Assembly (NCBI GenBank): GCA_013153405.1 | Contig: JAADEM010000068.1 | Coordinates: forward strand, 1-51,873 | Direction of reading: 5' to 3' | Length of the DNA stretch: 51,873 nt | DNA from: Chlorobiota bacterium | Lineage (GTDB): Bacteria > Bacteroidota > Bacteroidia > Bacteroidales > Marinilabiliaceae | Part shown: positions 44,905 to 51,873 of the stretch, in pieces | Position numbering within the stretch: position 1 is the stretch's first letter | Layout of the letters: every line of letters begins with the position of its first letter | The notes under the pieces: generated by a model | The model's database searches: none | What the model was told of the DNA's origin: nothing | Seen by the model: the letters and a program-made list of their open reading frames with translations, nothing else | Position numbers and translations under genes: made by a program

Positions 44905-47061
44905 TCATTCCTCTATACTCTGCAGTAGCAGCGTCAGTATCTCGATCGCAGCTTTCGATACCGATGTTCCCGGGCCAAATATGGCAACAGCTCCTGCGTC
45001 GTACAGGTATTGGTAATCCTGTGCCGGTATTACCCCTCCGCATATGACCATAATATCGTCACGGCCGAGTTTTTTCAGTTCTTCTATAACCTGCGGCACA
45101 AGCGTTTTATGTCCTGCTGCAAGTGATGAAACTCCAAGTACGTGAACATCGTTCTCAACGGCCTGTTTGGCTGCCTCAGCCGGTGTCTGGAACAGCGGTC
45201 CCATATCCACGTCGAAACCGATATCGGCATATCCGGTAGCCACCACTTTGGCCCCGCGGTCGTGACCGTCCTGGCCCATCTTGGCTATCATGATACGCGG
45301 CTGGCGTCCCTCTTTTTCGGCAAACTCTTTTGCCAGGGCACGTGCCTTTTCAAAATCGGCATCTCTGGATGCCTCCGATGAGTATACTCCTGAAACTGTT
45401 TTTATCACGGCGTTGTATCTTCCGACTATTTTTTCACAAGCATACGAAATTTCTCCGAGAGTTGCACGTTTTTTTGCAGCATCCACAGCAAGTTCAAGCA
45501 GATTTCCTTTTTTAGTCTTTACACATTCGGTAATAGCATCAAGGGCTTTCTGTACTTCCTGCTCGTTTCTTTCAGCTTTCAGCTTCTTAAGTCGCTCTAT
45601 CTGTGATTCACGCACTGCCGTATTGTCTATATCCAGAATATCTATCGGCTCTTCCTTTTCGGGTTTGTACCTGTTTACTCCCACAATGATCTGGCGGCCA
45701 CTGTCGATTTTTGCCTGAGTACGTGCTGCTGCCTCTTCAATTTTCAGCTTAGGCAGTCCCGATTCGATGGCTTTAGCCATTCCCCCCAGCTTTTCAATTT
45801 CCTGAATATGTTGCCAGGCCTTGTGAGCCAGTTCGTGTGTTAGAGTCTCTACATAGTAGGAACCAGCCCACGGGTCTACTGCGCGGCAGATATCCGTTTC
45901 GTCCTGAATATAAATCTGGGTGTTACGTGCAATACGCGCCGAGAAATCGGTAGGAAGGGCAATGGCCTCATCCAGTGCGTTGGTGTGCAGCGACTGTGTA
46001 TGTCCCAGTGCTGCTCCCATTGCCTCAATACAGGTACGTCCCACATTGTTGAACGGGTCCTGCTCGGTAAGCGACCAGCCCGATGTCTGTGAGTGGGTAC
46101 GCAGTGCTAATGATTTAGGATTTTTAGGGTTGAACTGCTTAACGATTTTTGCCCACAGCATCCGTGCCGCACGAAGCTTGGCTATCTCCATAAAGTGGTT
46201 CATACCGATAGCCCAGAAGAAGGAGAGCCGCGGGGCAAAAGAGTCGATGTCCAGACCTGAATTGACTCCCGTACGCAGGTACTCCAGTCCGTCGGCGAGG
46301 GTGTAGGCAAGCTCAATGTCGGCAGTGGCACCTGCCTCCTGCATATGGTAACCCGAAATAGATATCGAGTTGAACTTAGGCATTTTTTGCGATGTATATT
46401 CAAAAATGTCGGCAATTATCCTCATTGAAAATTCCGGCGGATAGATGTAAGTGTTACGCACCATGAACTCCTTCAGGATATCGTTCTGTATAGTTCCAGA
46501 CAACTCCTCGAGCTTTGCTCCCTGCTCAAGTCCTGCCACGATGTAAAAAGCCATAACCGGCAGCACAGCTCCGTTCATTGTCATCGAAACCGACATCTTG
46601 TTAAGCGGAATGCCGTCGAAGAGAATTTTCATATCGAGGATAGAGTCGATGGCAACACCGGCTTTACCCACATCGCCAACCACCCGCTCATGGTCGGAGT
46701 CGTAGCCGCGATGAGTGGCAAGGTCGAATGCAACCGACAGTCCTTTCTGACCCGATGCCAGGTTGCGGCGGTAAAAGGCATTAGACTCCTCAGCAGTGGA
46801 GAATCCTGCGTACTGCCGGATAGTCCACGGGCGCATAGCGTACATGGCCGAGTAGGGCCCGCGCAGGAACGGCGGCAGTCCTGCTGCGTAGTTGAGGTGC
46901 TCCATTCCCTCAAGGTCTTCTTTGGTATAAACACCTTTCAGCGGTATTTGCTCCGATGTTTCCCACTCTTTTTTAATTCCATTTTTCTCTTTCCAGGCAT
47001 TAACATCCGTTTCATTGCCCGGCGCTCTTCTGAAATCTATATTTTTAAAATCAGGTCTCAT
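44905..47061 (-). CDS. mutB: Methylmalonyl-CoA mutase, large (alpha) subunit
   Basis: Catalytic subunit of the cobalamin-dependent mutase that interconverts succinyl-CoA and methylmalonyl-CoA, used in propionate formation or degradation. The 718-residue product from ATG 47059-47061 has the substrate barrel ([57 protein letters not shown]). The C-terminal B12 domain has [16 protein letters not shown], whose His ligates cobalt, then SSLAAGH and [19 protein letters not shown]. The start avoids a 10-residue extension from a frame beginning at 47091, which comes from repeat DNA. The small-subunit gene is upstream, but 625 bases of repeat and pseudogene sequence now lie between them. Confidence 0.97.
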   Translation of the reverse strand: MRPDFKNIDFRRAPGNETDVNAWKEKNGIKKEWETSEQIPLKGVYTKEDLEGMEHLNYAAGLPPFLRGPYSAMYAMRPWTIRQYAGFSTAEESNAFYRRNLASGQKGLSVAFDLATHRGYDSDHERVVGDVGKAGVAIDSILDMKILFDGIPLNKMSVSMTMNGAVLPVMAFYIVAGLEQGAKLEELSGTIQNDILKEFMVRNTYIYPPEFSMRIIADIFEYTSQKMPKFNSISISGYHMQEAGATADIELAYTLADGLEYLRTGVNSGLDIDSFAPRLSFFWAIGMNHFMEIAKLRAARMLWAKIVKQFNPKNPKSLALRTHSQTSGWSLTEQDPFNNVGRTCIEAMGAALGHTQSLHTNALDEAIALPTDFSARIARNTQIYIQDETDICRAVDPWAGSYYVETLTHELAHKAWQHIQEIEKLGGMAKAIESGLPKLKIEEAAARTQAKIDSGRQIIVGVNRYKPEKEEPIDILDIDNTAVRESQIERLKKLKAERNEQEVQKALDAITECVKTKKGNLLELAVDAAKKRATLGEISYACEKIVGRYNAVIKTVSGVYSSEASRDADFEKARALAKEFAEKEGRQPRIMIAKMGQDGHDRGAKVVATGYADIGFDVDMGPLFQTPAEAAKQAVENDVHVLGVSSLAAGHKTLVPQVIEELKKLGRDDIMVICGGVIPAQDYQYLYDAGAVAIFGPGTSVSKAAIEILTLLLQSIEE

Positions 47062-47078
47062 AAATATTATTTTGGATG

Positions 47079-47156
47079 AACACAGAGACACGGAGACACA
47101 GAGTTGTATTTTGAAATAATATAATAAAAATCTCTGTGTCCCTGTGTCTCTGTGTT
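47079..47156. repeat. Inverted repeat of CACAGAGACAC units upstream of mutB
   Basis: The 25-base arm 47079-47103 (begins AACACAGAGACAC) pairs with 47132-47156 at 23 of 25 positions. Related CTCTGTG...CTCTGTGTTA units lie at 47601-47704, so the GxxExxY pseudogene is flanked on both sides. Confidence 0.8.
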
Positions 47157-47161
47157 ATTCA

Positions 47162-47550
47162 TTATAGTTCACCGTTTATTTTTCTTCTTATACCATGAGT
47201 TAAAACAGCTTCATGGAAATTTATTAATAGTCCTAATTTTTTATTTGCCAGTTGTAAGTATGTCACTAACTGAACTTCATTTACCGGTATATTTCTTCTG
47301 TTACCTTCAGCTCAACAACGATTTTGTCTTCAACCAGTATGTCAATGAAGAAATGCTTGCTAAGAACTTTATCCTTGTATTTCAAAGGCACCATTACCTG
47401 ACTCTCTGCTTTTATTCCTCTAAGTTCAAGTTCATACATTAGACACTCTTCGTAAACTGATTCCAACAATCCGGGGCCCATCTCTTTGTGTACTTCAATT
47501 GCTGCTGCAATTATTTCACTTGTCAGCTTGTTATATTCCTTCTCACTCAT
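47162..47550 (-). pseudogene. GxxExxY family protein, frameshifted
   Basis: From ATG 47548-47550 the frame reads MSEKEYNKLTSEIIAAAIEV, then HKEMGPGLLESVYEECL (the GxxExxY signature), then HFFIDILVEDKIVVELKVTEEI and stops at 47281. Shifted by one base, coding continues with PVNEVQLVTYLQLANKKLG, LLINFHEAVLTHGIRRKINGEL and a stop at 47162-47164. This is the expected family C-terminus. A single missing base near 47284 therefore splits the gene. The intact family member would be about 125 residues, a PD-(D/E)XK-like fold of unknown role. It is flanked by CACAGAGACAC-type repeats and inserted between the mutase genes. Confidence 0.85.
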
Positions 47551-47600
47551 GACTATAAATTTTTCAGAGCCCGCAAACACCGAAAAAAACAAACTAAAAT

Positions 47601-47704
47601 TCTCTGTGCCTCCGTGCCCGCCTGACTGTCGGGCAGGTCTCTGTGTTATTATTCTTTCCTCCACAGAAAAAAAACAACTCCGTGCCTCAGTGCCTCTGTG
47701 TTAG
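47601..47704. repeat. CTCTGTG-type repeats between the GxxExxY pseudogene and mutA
   Basis: Two related units, TCTCTGTGCCTCCGTGCCC ... TCTCTGTGTTA (47601-47647) and CTCCGTGCCTCAGTGCCTC ... TGTGTTA (to 47704), resemble the arms at 47079-47156. Between the halves of the first unit is a short hairpin GCCTGACTGTCGGGCAGG, similar to hairpins of the palindromic elements. The mutA stop codon lies inside the second unit. Confidence 0.75.
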
Positions 47705-49531
47705 TTCTTTATTAAACATCTTCAATGTTTCAAGTACGTTTGAGCGGAGGTGGATGAAGTGTTCCACCCCTTTTGCTTTCAGCTCATCCATATTTTTCGG
47801 TGCACCTGCCACAACGAGCATTGCTTCTCCGTTGAGAAGTTCAAGAGCTTTTGGTGCTGCTTCGGTGTACTCATCGTCCGAACTGCAGAGAACAACGATG
47901 TCGGCTCCTGCTTTTTTAGCTTCTTCAACGCCCTGCTCTATGCTGTCGAACCCGATGTTGTCTATTATTTCGTAACCTGCACATCCGAAGAAATTACCGG
48001 AGAACTGTGAACGGGCGAGACGCATTGCCAGGTTCCCGAATGTGAGCATAAACACTTTGGGTTTTTCACCTGACTTTTCTGTTTCAAGCCGCAATTCTTC
48101 ATACTCTTCGGCACCGCGGAACAGCTGTATTGGTTCCACCTCTTTCTCACCCGGCGGAATATTTTGTTTTTTCACTCTCTCTATCTGTGTTATCACTTCT
48201 TCGGCTGTGTTAGGATATTCATTGGTTCCAAGAAGTTTTTCGCGTCGTGTAGCAACTGCCTGCCTCCTTTTTTCTGCCGAATCCTTCACCAGTGACTGTA
48301 TTGTTCCTGTTCTGAGAGCATTAAGGTAACCTCCGTTCTCCTCGGTTTCCACAAACAGTTTCCAGGCCTCTGCAGCAATGCTGTCGGTAAGGTTTTCGAT
48401 GTAGTATGAACCGGCAGCAACATCTTCCACTTTGTCGAAATATGACTCTTCCTTAAGCAGCAGTTGTTGGTTTCTGGCTATTCTTTCCGAGAACTCATCA
48501 GGTTCCTTGTAAAAAATATCGAACGGCAGTACTGTAAGCGAGTCGGTACCTCCCAGTACGGCCGACATTGCTTCGGTCTGTGTGCGCAGCATATTTACGT
48601 AAGGGTCGTAAATGGTCTTATTCCATCCGGCTGTTTCGCAATGGATATACATTTTAGCGGCCTCCTCCGACACTCCGTATTTCTCTGCAATATTTGCCCA
48701 AAGCAGACGTGCAGCCCTTAGTTTAGCTATCTCCATAAAGTAGCTTGAGCCAATGCTGAAATTAAACCTTGTGCTTTTGGCCACATCATCGGGCGATAGT
48801 CCGCGGTCGGTCATCTGCGACAGGTATTCACTGCCCATTGCCATAGCAAAAGCCAGCTCCTGAACTATGGTGGCACCTGCATTCCCGAAATTGAGGGCAT
48901 TAATATTCAACGGTCTGAAGTTTTCATATCCAGATGTTTTACGAATTGCTTTTTCAACAAAATCGAATGACTGCTCCATGGGATATGCAACCTTGCCAAA
49001 AACGGTGAGAACCCCCAATGGGTCAAGATTAACAGTTCCGCTTATTTTTTCATTTATAACCGGCAGTACGGCCTGTCCCAGCAGGTGGAAGTTTTTACGG
49101 GCATTGAAGTTTATTTCAGTGTTTTCAAGTCCCGGCGCTTCAAGAAGTCCGTTAAGCTTTTCGGGAGAAAACAGCTCATCTTTCTCAATTATGAATCCGA
49201 TGGAATCGACACCTTTTTTTGTCAGCTCACGGGCTTTCGTAGCGGCCTCTTTTATATCGTAAACGCTTATATCCTGTCGAATGAGCCAGGTATTGTTTTT
49301 AGCATTGTTTCCTCTTACGTAAGGAAACTCTCCCGGCAACACATTCAGATACATCAGGTTTTCAAGGTCTTCCTCCCTGTAGAACGGTTTTACGCTGAAT
49401 CCTTCCCTGGTGCGCCATACCAGTTTCTTGTCAAAGTCGGCGCCTTTAAGGTCGGCTTTTATCTTTTCCATCCACTCTTTGGTGGTTACGGGCGGAAAAT
49501 CGCTGAAAAGTCGTGTTTCTTTTTCCTGCAT
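47687..49531 (-). CDS. mutA: Methylmalonyl-CoA mutase, small (beta) subunit
   Basis: Structural partner of MutB. The 614-residue product from ATG 49529-49531 begins MQEKETRLFSDFPPVTTKEWMEKIKADLKGADFDKKLVW, a usual MutA start. It contains the degenerate barrel ([92 protein letters not shown]). The C-terminal B12-like domain lacks the DxHxxG cobalt motif, which is normal for this non-catalytic subunit. The last four residues, TQRH, and the TGA are encoded by repeat sequence at 47687-47701, so the original 3' end was altered by the insertion that separates it from mutB. Confidence 0.95.
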   Translation of the reverse strand: MQEKETRLFSDFPPVTTKEWMEKIKADLKGADFDKKLVWRTREGFSVKPFYREEDLENLMYLNVLPGEFPYVRGNNAKNNTWLIRQDISVYDIKEAATKARELTKKGVDSIGFIIEKDELFSPEKLNGLLEAPGLENTEINFNARKNFHLLGQAVLPVINEKISGTVNLDPLGVLTVFGKVAYPMEQSFDFVEKAIRKTSGYENFRPLNINALNFGNAGATIVQELAFAMAMGSEYLSQMTDRGLSPDDVAKSTRFNFSIGSSYFMEIAKLRAARLLWANIAEKYGVSEEAAKMYIHCETAGWNKTIYDPYVNMLRTQTEAMSAVLGGTDSLTVLPFDIFYKEPDEFSERIARNQQLLLKEESYFDKVEDVAAGSYYIENLTDSIAAEAWKLFVETEENGGYLNALRTGTIQSLVKDSAEKRRQAVATRREKLLGTNEYPNTAEEVITQIERVKKQNIPPGEKEVEPIQLFRGAEEYEELRLETEKSGEKPKVFMLTFGNLAMRLARSQFSGNFFGCAGYEIIDNIGFDSIEQGVEEAKKAGADIVVLCSSDDEYTEAAPKALELLNGEAMLVVAGAPKNMDELKAKGVEHFIHLRSNVLETLKMFNKELTQRH

Positions 49532-49552
49532 ATGCTTTGTTTTTTCAAGGTG

Positions 49553-49560
49553 CAAAAATA
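49553..49560 (-). promoter_or_regulatory. Candidate -7 element for mutA-mutB
   Basis: Minus-strand TATTTTTG fits TAnnTTTG. Its context ACAATTCCCTATTTTTGC is almost the same as that before asnS (22483). It lies only 22 bases before the mutA ATG, and no -33 TTTG is seen. Confidence 0.35.
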
Positions 49561-49635
49561 GGGAATTGTATCATATAAAGATTCTTTTCCATAATGCTGT
49601 ATAACATAACAACGGATACAAAAGAATATAAAACT

Positions 49636-49661
49636 TTTGAATCAGAATCTTTGAATCAGAA
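49636..49661. repeat. 14-base tandem duplication at the end of the DMT gene
   Basis: TTTGAATCAGAA occurs at 49636-49647 and 49650-49661. The stop codon of the minus-strand transporter gene lies in the first copy. It looks like a simple slippage duplication. Confidence 0.6.
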
Positions 49662-50091
49662 AAATTCCTGTCAGCAGTAGTACAATCCCGGCCATTCTTC
49701 CTAATGTGAAGGGGTGAAGCGGAACATTGAAGAATCCGAAGTGGTCGATTACGGAAGATATTATCAGTTGTCCGGCTATCGAAGCAGCCAGCATTGACGA
49801 CACTCCGATTTTGGGTATCAGTATAACTGCCGATGTAACGTAAATAGCTCCGAGCATCCCGCCGAAAAACAGATATACAGGGACTTTTCCGAGTTCTTTG
49901 AAGTGCGGCACTTCGGTGCGGAGAAGGATGTTAAGAAGCAACAGTACAACAGCTCCGACAAAGAAATTAACAAATGCCGCCTGCAGTGGATGTTTCAGAA
50001 ATGCCCCGAGGTGCGAATTGATACTGCCCTGAACCGATAACAATCCGCCTATGAGCAGTGCTATGGTTACCAAAAGATATTTTGTGTACAT
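49642..50091 (-). CDS. DMT family transporter of the YdcZ (DUF606) type
   Basis: A 149-residue membrane protein with five predicted helices, the usual size of a DUF606/YdcZ half-transporter. Characteristic segments are LIGGLLSVQGSINSHLGAFLKHPLQAAFVNFFVGAVVLL near the start and GGMLGAIYVTSAVILIPKIGVSSMLAASIAGQLIISSVIDHFG in the middle. LGRMAGIVLLLTGIFLI closes it. Such proteins usually act as dimers with opposite topology; the substrate is unknown. The gene is monocistronic and divergent from rimM. Confidence 0.88.
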   Translation of the reverse strand: MYTKYLLVTIALLIGGLLSVQGSINSHLGAFLKHPLQAAFVNFFVGAVVLLLLNILLRTEVPHFKELGKVPVYLFFGGMLGAIYVTSAVILIPKIGVSSMLAASIAGQLIISSVIDHFGFFNVPLHPFTLGRMAGIVLLLTGIFLIQRF

Positions 50092-50295
50092 AATAGCTGT
50101 GTTTTCGGATATTAAACTTAATTTTATAACACTTAATCAAACCTTTAAGTTCTGATTTTTTTGTCGGACTACATTATTAAAGAGAGTAATATTTTACATA
50201 TTTGTAAAATTCCGGATGCTATAGCCGGTGGTATTACAGATTAATCCAGGGGTAATTATATCATTAAAAAAAGAAATTAACAAGGCAGTATTGAA

Positions 50296-50823
50296 ATGAT
50301 AGAAAAGGAAAATTGTACCAATATAGGCGAGTGCGTAAAGCTTCACGGTGTGAAAGGTGAGCTTGTTATCAGGTTGAACTCCGGTATCTACATTGATGAT
50401 ATCGAGGCGGATTTTATGCACTTCGATATGGATGGCGGACTTGTGCCTTTTAAGATAAAAAGCATCAGACCTAAAAACGATACCGATATTCTTGTTTCGT
50501 TTTTCGATACTGAGAATGAGAATACCGTGAAACGAATGATAACATCACAGGTTTATGTTGAGACAAAAGACCTGAATACAGATGTTTCGTACGAGGACGA
50601 CCTTTCGCTCCTGGAGGGATGGCTTGCAAAAGATGTGAATGCAGGCGAGCTTGGTGTGATAAAAGAGGTGATGGAGATAAAAAACAATCCGCTTTTTATC
50701 ATCGATCACAAAGGCACCGAATTTATGATTCCCGCCAACGACGATATGATAGAGGAGTTTGACGAGGAAAACCGTATACTGCTGTTCCGGCTGCCCGAAG
50801 GGTTGGTGGATGTGAATGAGTGA
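50296..50823 (+). CDS. rimM: Ribosome maturation factor RimM
   Basis: Assists 16S rRNA 3'-domain and 30S head assembly by binding ribosomal protein S19. The 175-residue product has the N-terminal RimM barrel (NIGECVKLHGVKGELVIRLNSG) and the C-terminal PRC barrel (SLLEGWLAKDVNAGELGVIKEVMEIKNNPLFIIDHKGTEFMIPA), ending in the expected RLPEGLVD. It stands apart from rpsP and trmD, its usual operon partners elsewhere. The upstream 200 bases are AT-rich with no clear promoter pair. It is convergent with the serine hydrolase gene. Confidence 0.95.
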   Translation: MIEKENCTNIGECVKLHGVKGELVIRLNSGIYIDDIEADFMHFDMDGGLVPFKIKSIRPKNDTDILVSFFDTENENTVKRMITSQVYVETKDLNTDVSYEDDLSLLEGWLAKDVNAGELGVIKEVMEIKNNPLFIIDHKGTEFMIPANDDMIEEFDEENRILLFRLPEGLVDVNE

Positions 50824-50858
50824 ACCAACCGGAGGTTAGTTTCAGCAAAGTCCGGATT

Positions 50859-51873
50859 TTACTCTCCATCGAGTGTTTTCATTAATCCGAAACAAAGCCC
50901 GTCAATATTTTCTCTGCCGGGGTTGAATGCCGAGACATTTGAAAGAACTATGATTCCGTTCTTTGTTTTTGTGTCTATTACCATTGACGACGAATAACCG
51001 CCTGTTCCGCCGTTGTGCCAGTACCAAAGGTTCTCCGACCGCGATCTCAGAATATGCCAACCCAAGCCGACAGCCATATCCTTGTTCACTTCAAAAGTTA
51101 TCTCTCTTGTCAGGGCTGTTTCAGTATTTAATGTATCAAACTGGGCAGCGGCAAACTTTGCCATATCCTCTGCGGTAGAAAAAATACCTCCTGCACCAGC
51201 AAGAACAGAGAAATCCCAGTTGGGAACCTCTTTCCCGTTACTGCTAAGTCCTTTTACCGGATTACCTTTTATTTTGTTTATATCTGATGTTGAGTTGTGC
51301 ATATCGTATTTTGAAAATATCATTTTCTGCAGCAGGTTTTCATAATCAGTATTTCCAATCCTGCTCAGCGTATAGCCCAACAGCCCTGCACCTAAATTGG
51401 AGTATCGATATTTTCCTTTATCCTGCACCTCAAGAAATTTAGTTAGGTATTCCTTCAGGTCCTGCTCTGTGTAATCCTTGTAGGGATTTTCAGGATCAGC
51501 TTTTGTAAGATCAAGGTTTGACGGCAGACGGGGCAGGCCGGATGTGTGGTTTGCCAGTGACAGAAACGATATTTTTATATCGTTATTGAACGGGATGTTC
51601 AGGTAATCATTTATATTATCGTCCGGTTTTATCTTTCCATTCACTATAAAGTTTGCCAGCAGGGTTGATGTGAAAACTTTTGTTATTGAACCTATTTCAA
51701 AAACATTATCAGAGTTGTCGATGGTTGAGATGGTATCGTTTCCCCTTTTTAGTCCGTAGTAATTCACCTTCCCGTTTGTGATAACGGCAATGGCTATCTG
51801 CGTATTCTCCGGAAAATGTTCAGCATTCTGGAATATTATCTCAGCCCGTCTTTTAGTGATGATATTGTTTACG
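50859..51873 (-). CDS. Serine hydrolase of the class C beta-lactamase family (5' end outside window)
   Basis: The frame is open to the window edge. The part before residue VNYYGLKRG reads ...EHFPENTQIAIAVITNGK, the normal N-terminal strands of this family, so the true start lies beyond 51873. Catalytic features are present: the Ser-Lys pair in FEIGSITKVFTS, the Tyr motif YRYSNLGAGLLG (YSN), and the HNGGTGGYSS segment replacing KTG near the C-terminus. These proteins include esterases, D-Ala peptidases and penicillin-binding protein homologues as well as beta-lactamases, so resistance should not be assumed. Signal peptide cannot be judged because the start is missing. It is convergent with rimM. 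Confidence 0.9.
   Translation of the reverse strand, partial: VNNIITKRRAEIIFQNAEHFPENTQIAIAVITNGKVNYYGLKRGNDTISTIDNSDNVFEIGSITKVFTSTLLANFIVNGKIKPDDNINDYLNIPFNNDIKISFLSLANHTSGLPRLPSNLDLTKADPENPYKDYTEQDLKEYLTKFLEVQDKGKYRYSNLGAGLLGYTLSRIGNTDYENLLQKMIFSKYDMHNSTSDINKIKGNPVKGLSSNGKEVPNWDFSVLAGAGGIFSTAEDMAKFAAAQFDTLNTETALTREITFEVNKDMAVGLGWHILRSRSENLWYWHNGGTGGYSSSMVIDTKTKNGIIVLSNVSAFNPGRENIDGLCFGLMKTLDGE

Noticed and set aside
44585..44928. Short plus-strand frames in the gap between the ABC transporter and mutB
   Set aside because: They lie wholly in the palindromic repeat element, and their translation reflects hairpin sequence.
47687..48050. Missing cobalt-binding DxHxxG motif in MutA as a possible defect
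   Set aside because: The small subunit normally lacks this motif; the large subunit at 44905 has it intact.
47643..49562. Several long plus-strand frames opposite mutA
   Set aside because: They are shadows of the higher-GC mutA gene; the minus-strand frame has full family similarity along its length.
50859..51873. Beta-lactam resistance gene
   Set aside because: The SxxK, YSN and HxGG motifs fit the wider serine hydrolase family, and nothing specific to AmpC-type resistance enzymes is visible.

Overview
The window is a chromosomal segment of a member of the Bacteroidota, most likely from the Bacteroidales/Marinilabiliales side. The evidence is secreted proteins with type IX secretion (T9SS) C-terminal sorting domains, several TAnnTTTG-type -7 promoter elements, no obvious Shine-Dalgarno sequences, gldA, a DUF6146 lipoprotein, a large-form IspG, a sigma-54 gene next to asnS, and an EF-G2-type paralogue. 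Moderate to low GC and long AT-rich intergenic gaps fit this. There is no sign of phage or a large island. The only mobile-looking DNA is a family of palindromic terminal-inverted-repeat elements and one decayed GxxExxY cassette.

Layout. 1-3100 (minus): rplU-rpmA, terminator, serS, DUF4286, ruvC. 3242-5274 (plus): bifunctional nuclease and nucleoside transporter. 5728-13166 (plus): two large T9SS-exported GloVer-repeat proteins around a smaller secreted protein. 13369-15939 (minus): homoserine dehydrogenase and O-acetylhomoserine sulfhydrylase. 16188-16434: a 39-residue membrane peptide followed by three strong hairpins. 16994-18688: Na/Pi cotransporter. 18685-27198 (minus): PAP2-like protein, rpoN, asnS, secreted protein, ispG, histidine kinase. 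27531-33544: gldA, a phosphatase-superfamily protein without its catalytic residues, DUF190, EF-G2, DUF6146 lipoprotein. 33690: EamA transporter. 34792-40384 (plus): the most novel locus. 40488-44510: lipoprotein and a composite ABC transporter. 44905-49531 (minus): both methylmalonyl-CoA mutase subunits, separated by an inserted GxxExxY pseudogene. 49642-51873: small DMT transporter, rimM, and a serine hydrolase cut by the window edge.

The candidate undescribed system is at 34.7-40.4 kb. It has two paralogous small secreted beta-rich proteins, a 1104-residue outer-membrane protein (Ig-like N-terminus, beta-barrel, SdrD-B/CarboxypepD-like domains, SPOR-like C-terminus) and a PapD-like periplasmic chaperone. 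Together they look like a chaperone-usher-like surface-fibre pathway, with a strong internal terminator after the first subunit that could set stoichiometry. Other points of interest are a perfect sigma-54 promoter consensus beside rpoN pointing away from it, terminal-inverted-repeat elements found only at gene 3' ends, and a MutA whose last four residues and stop codon come from repeat DNA.
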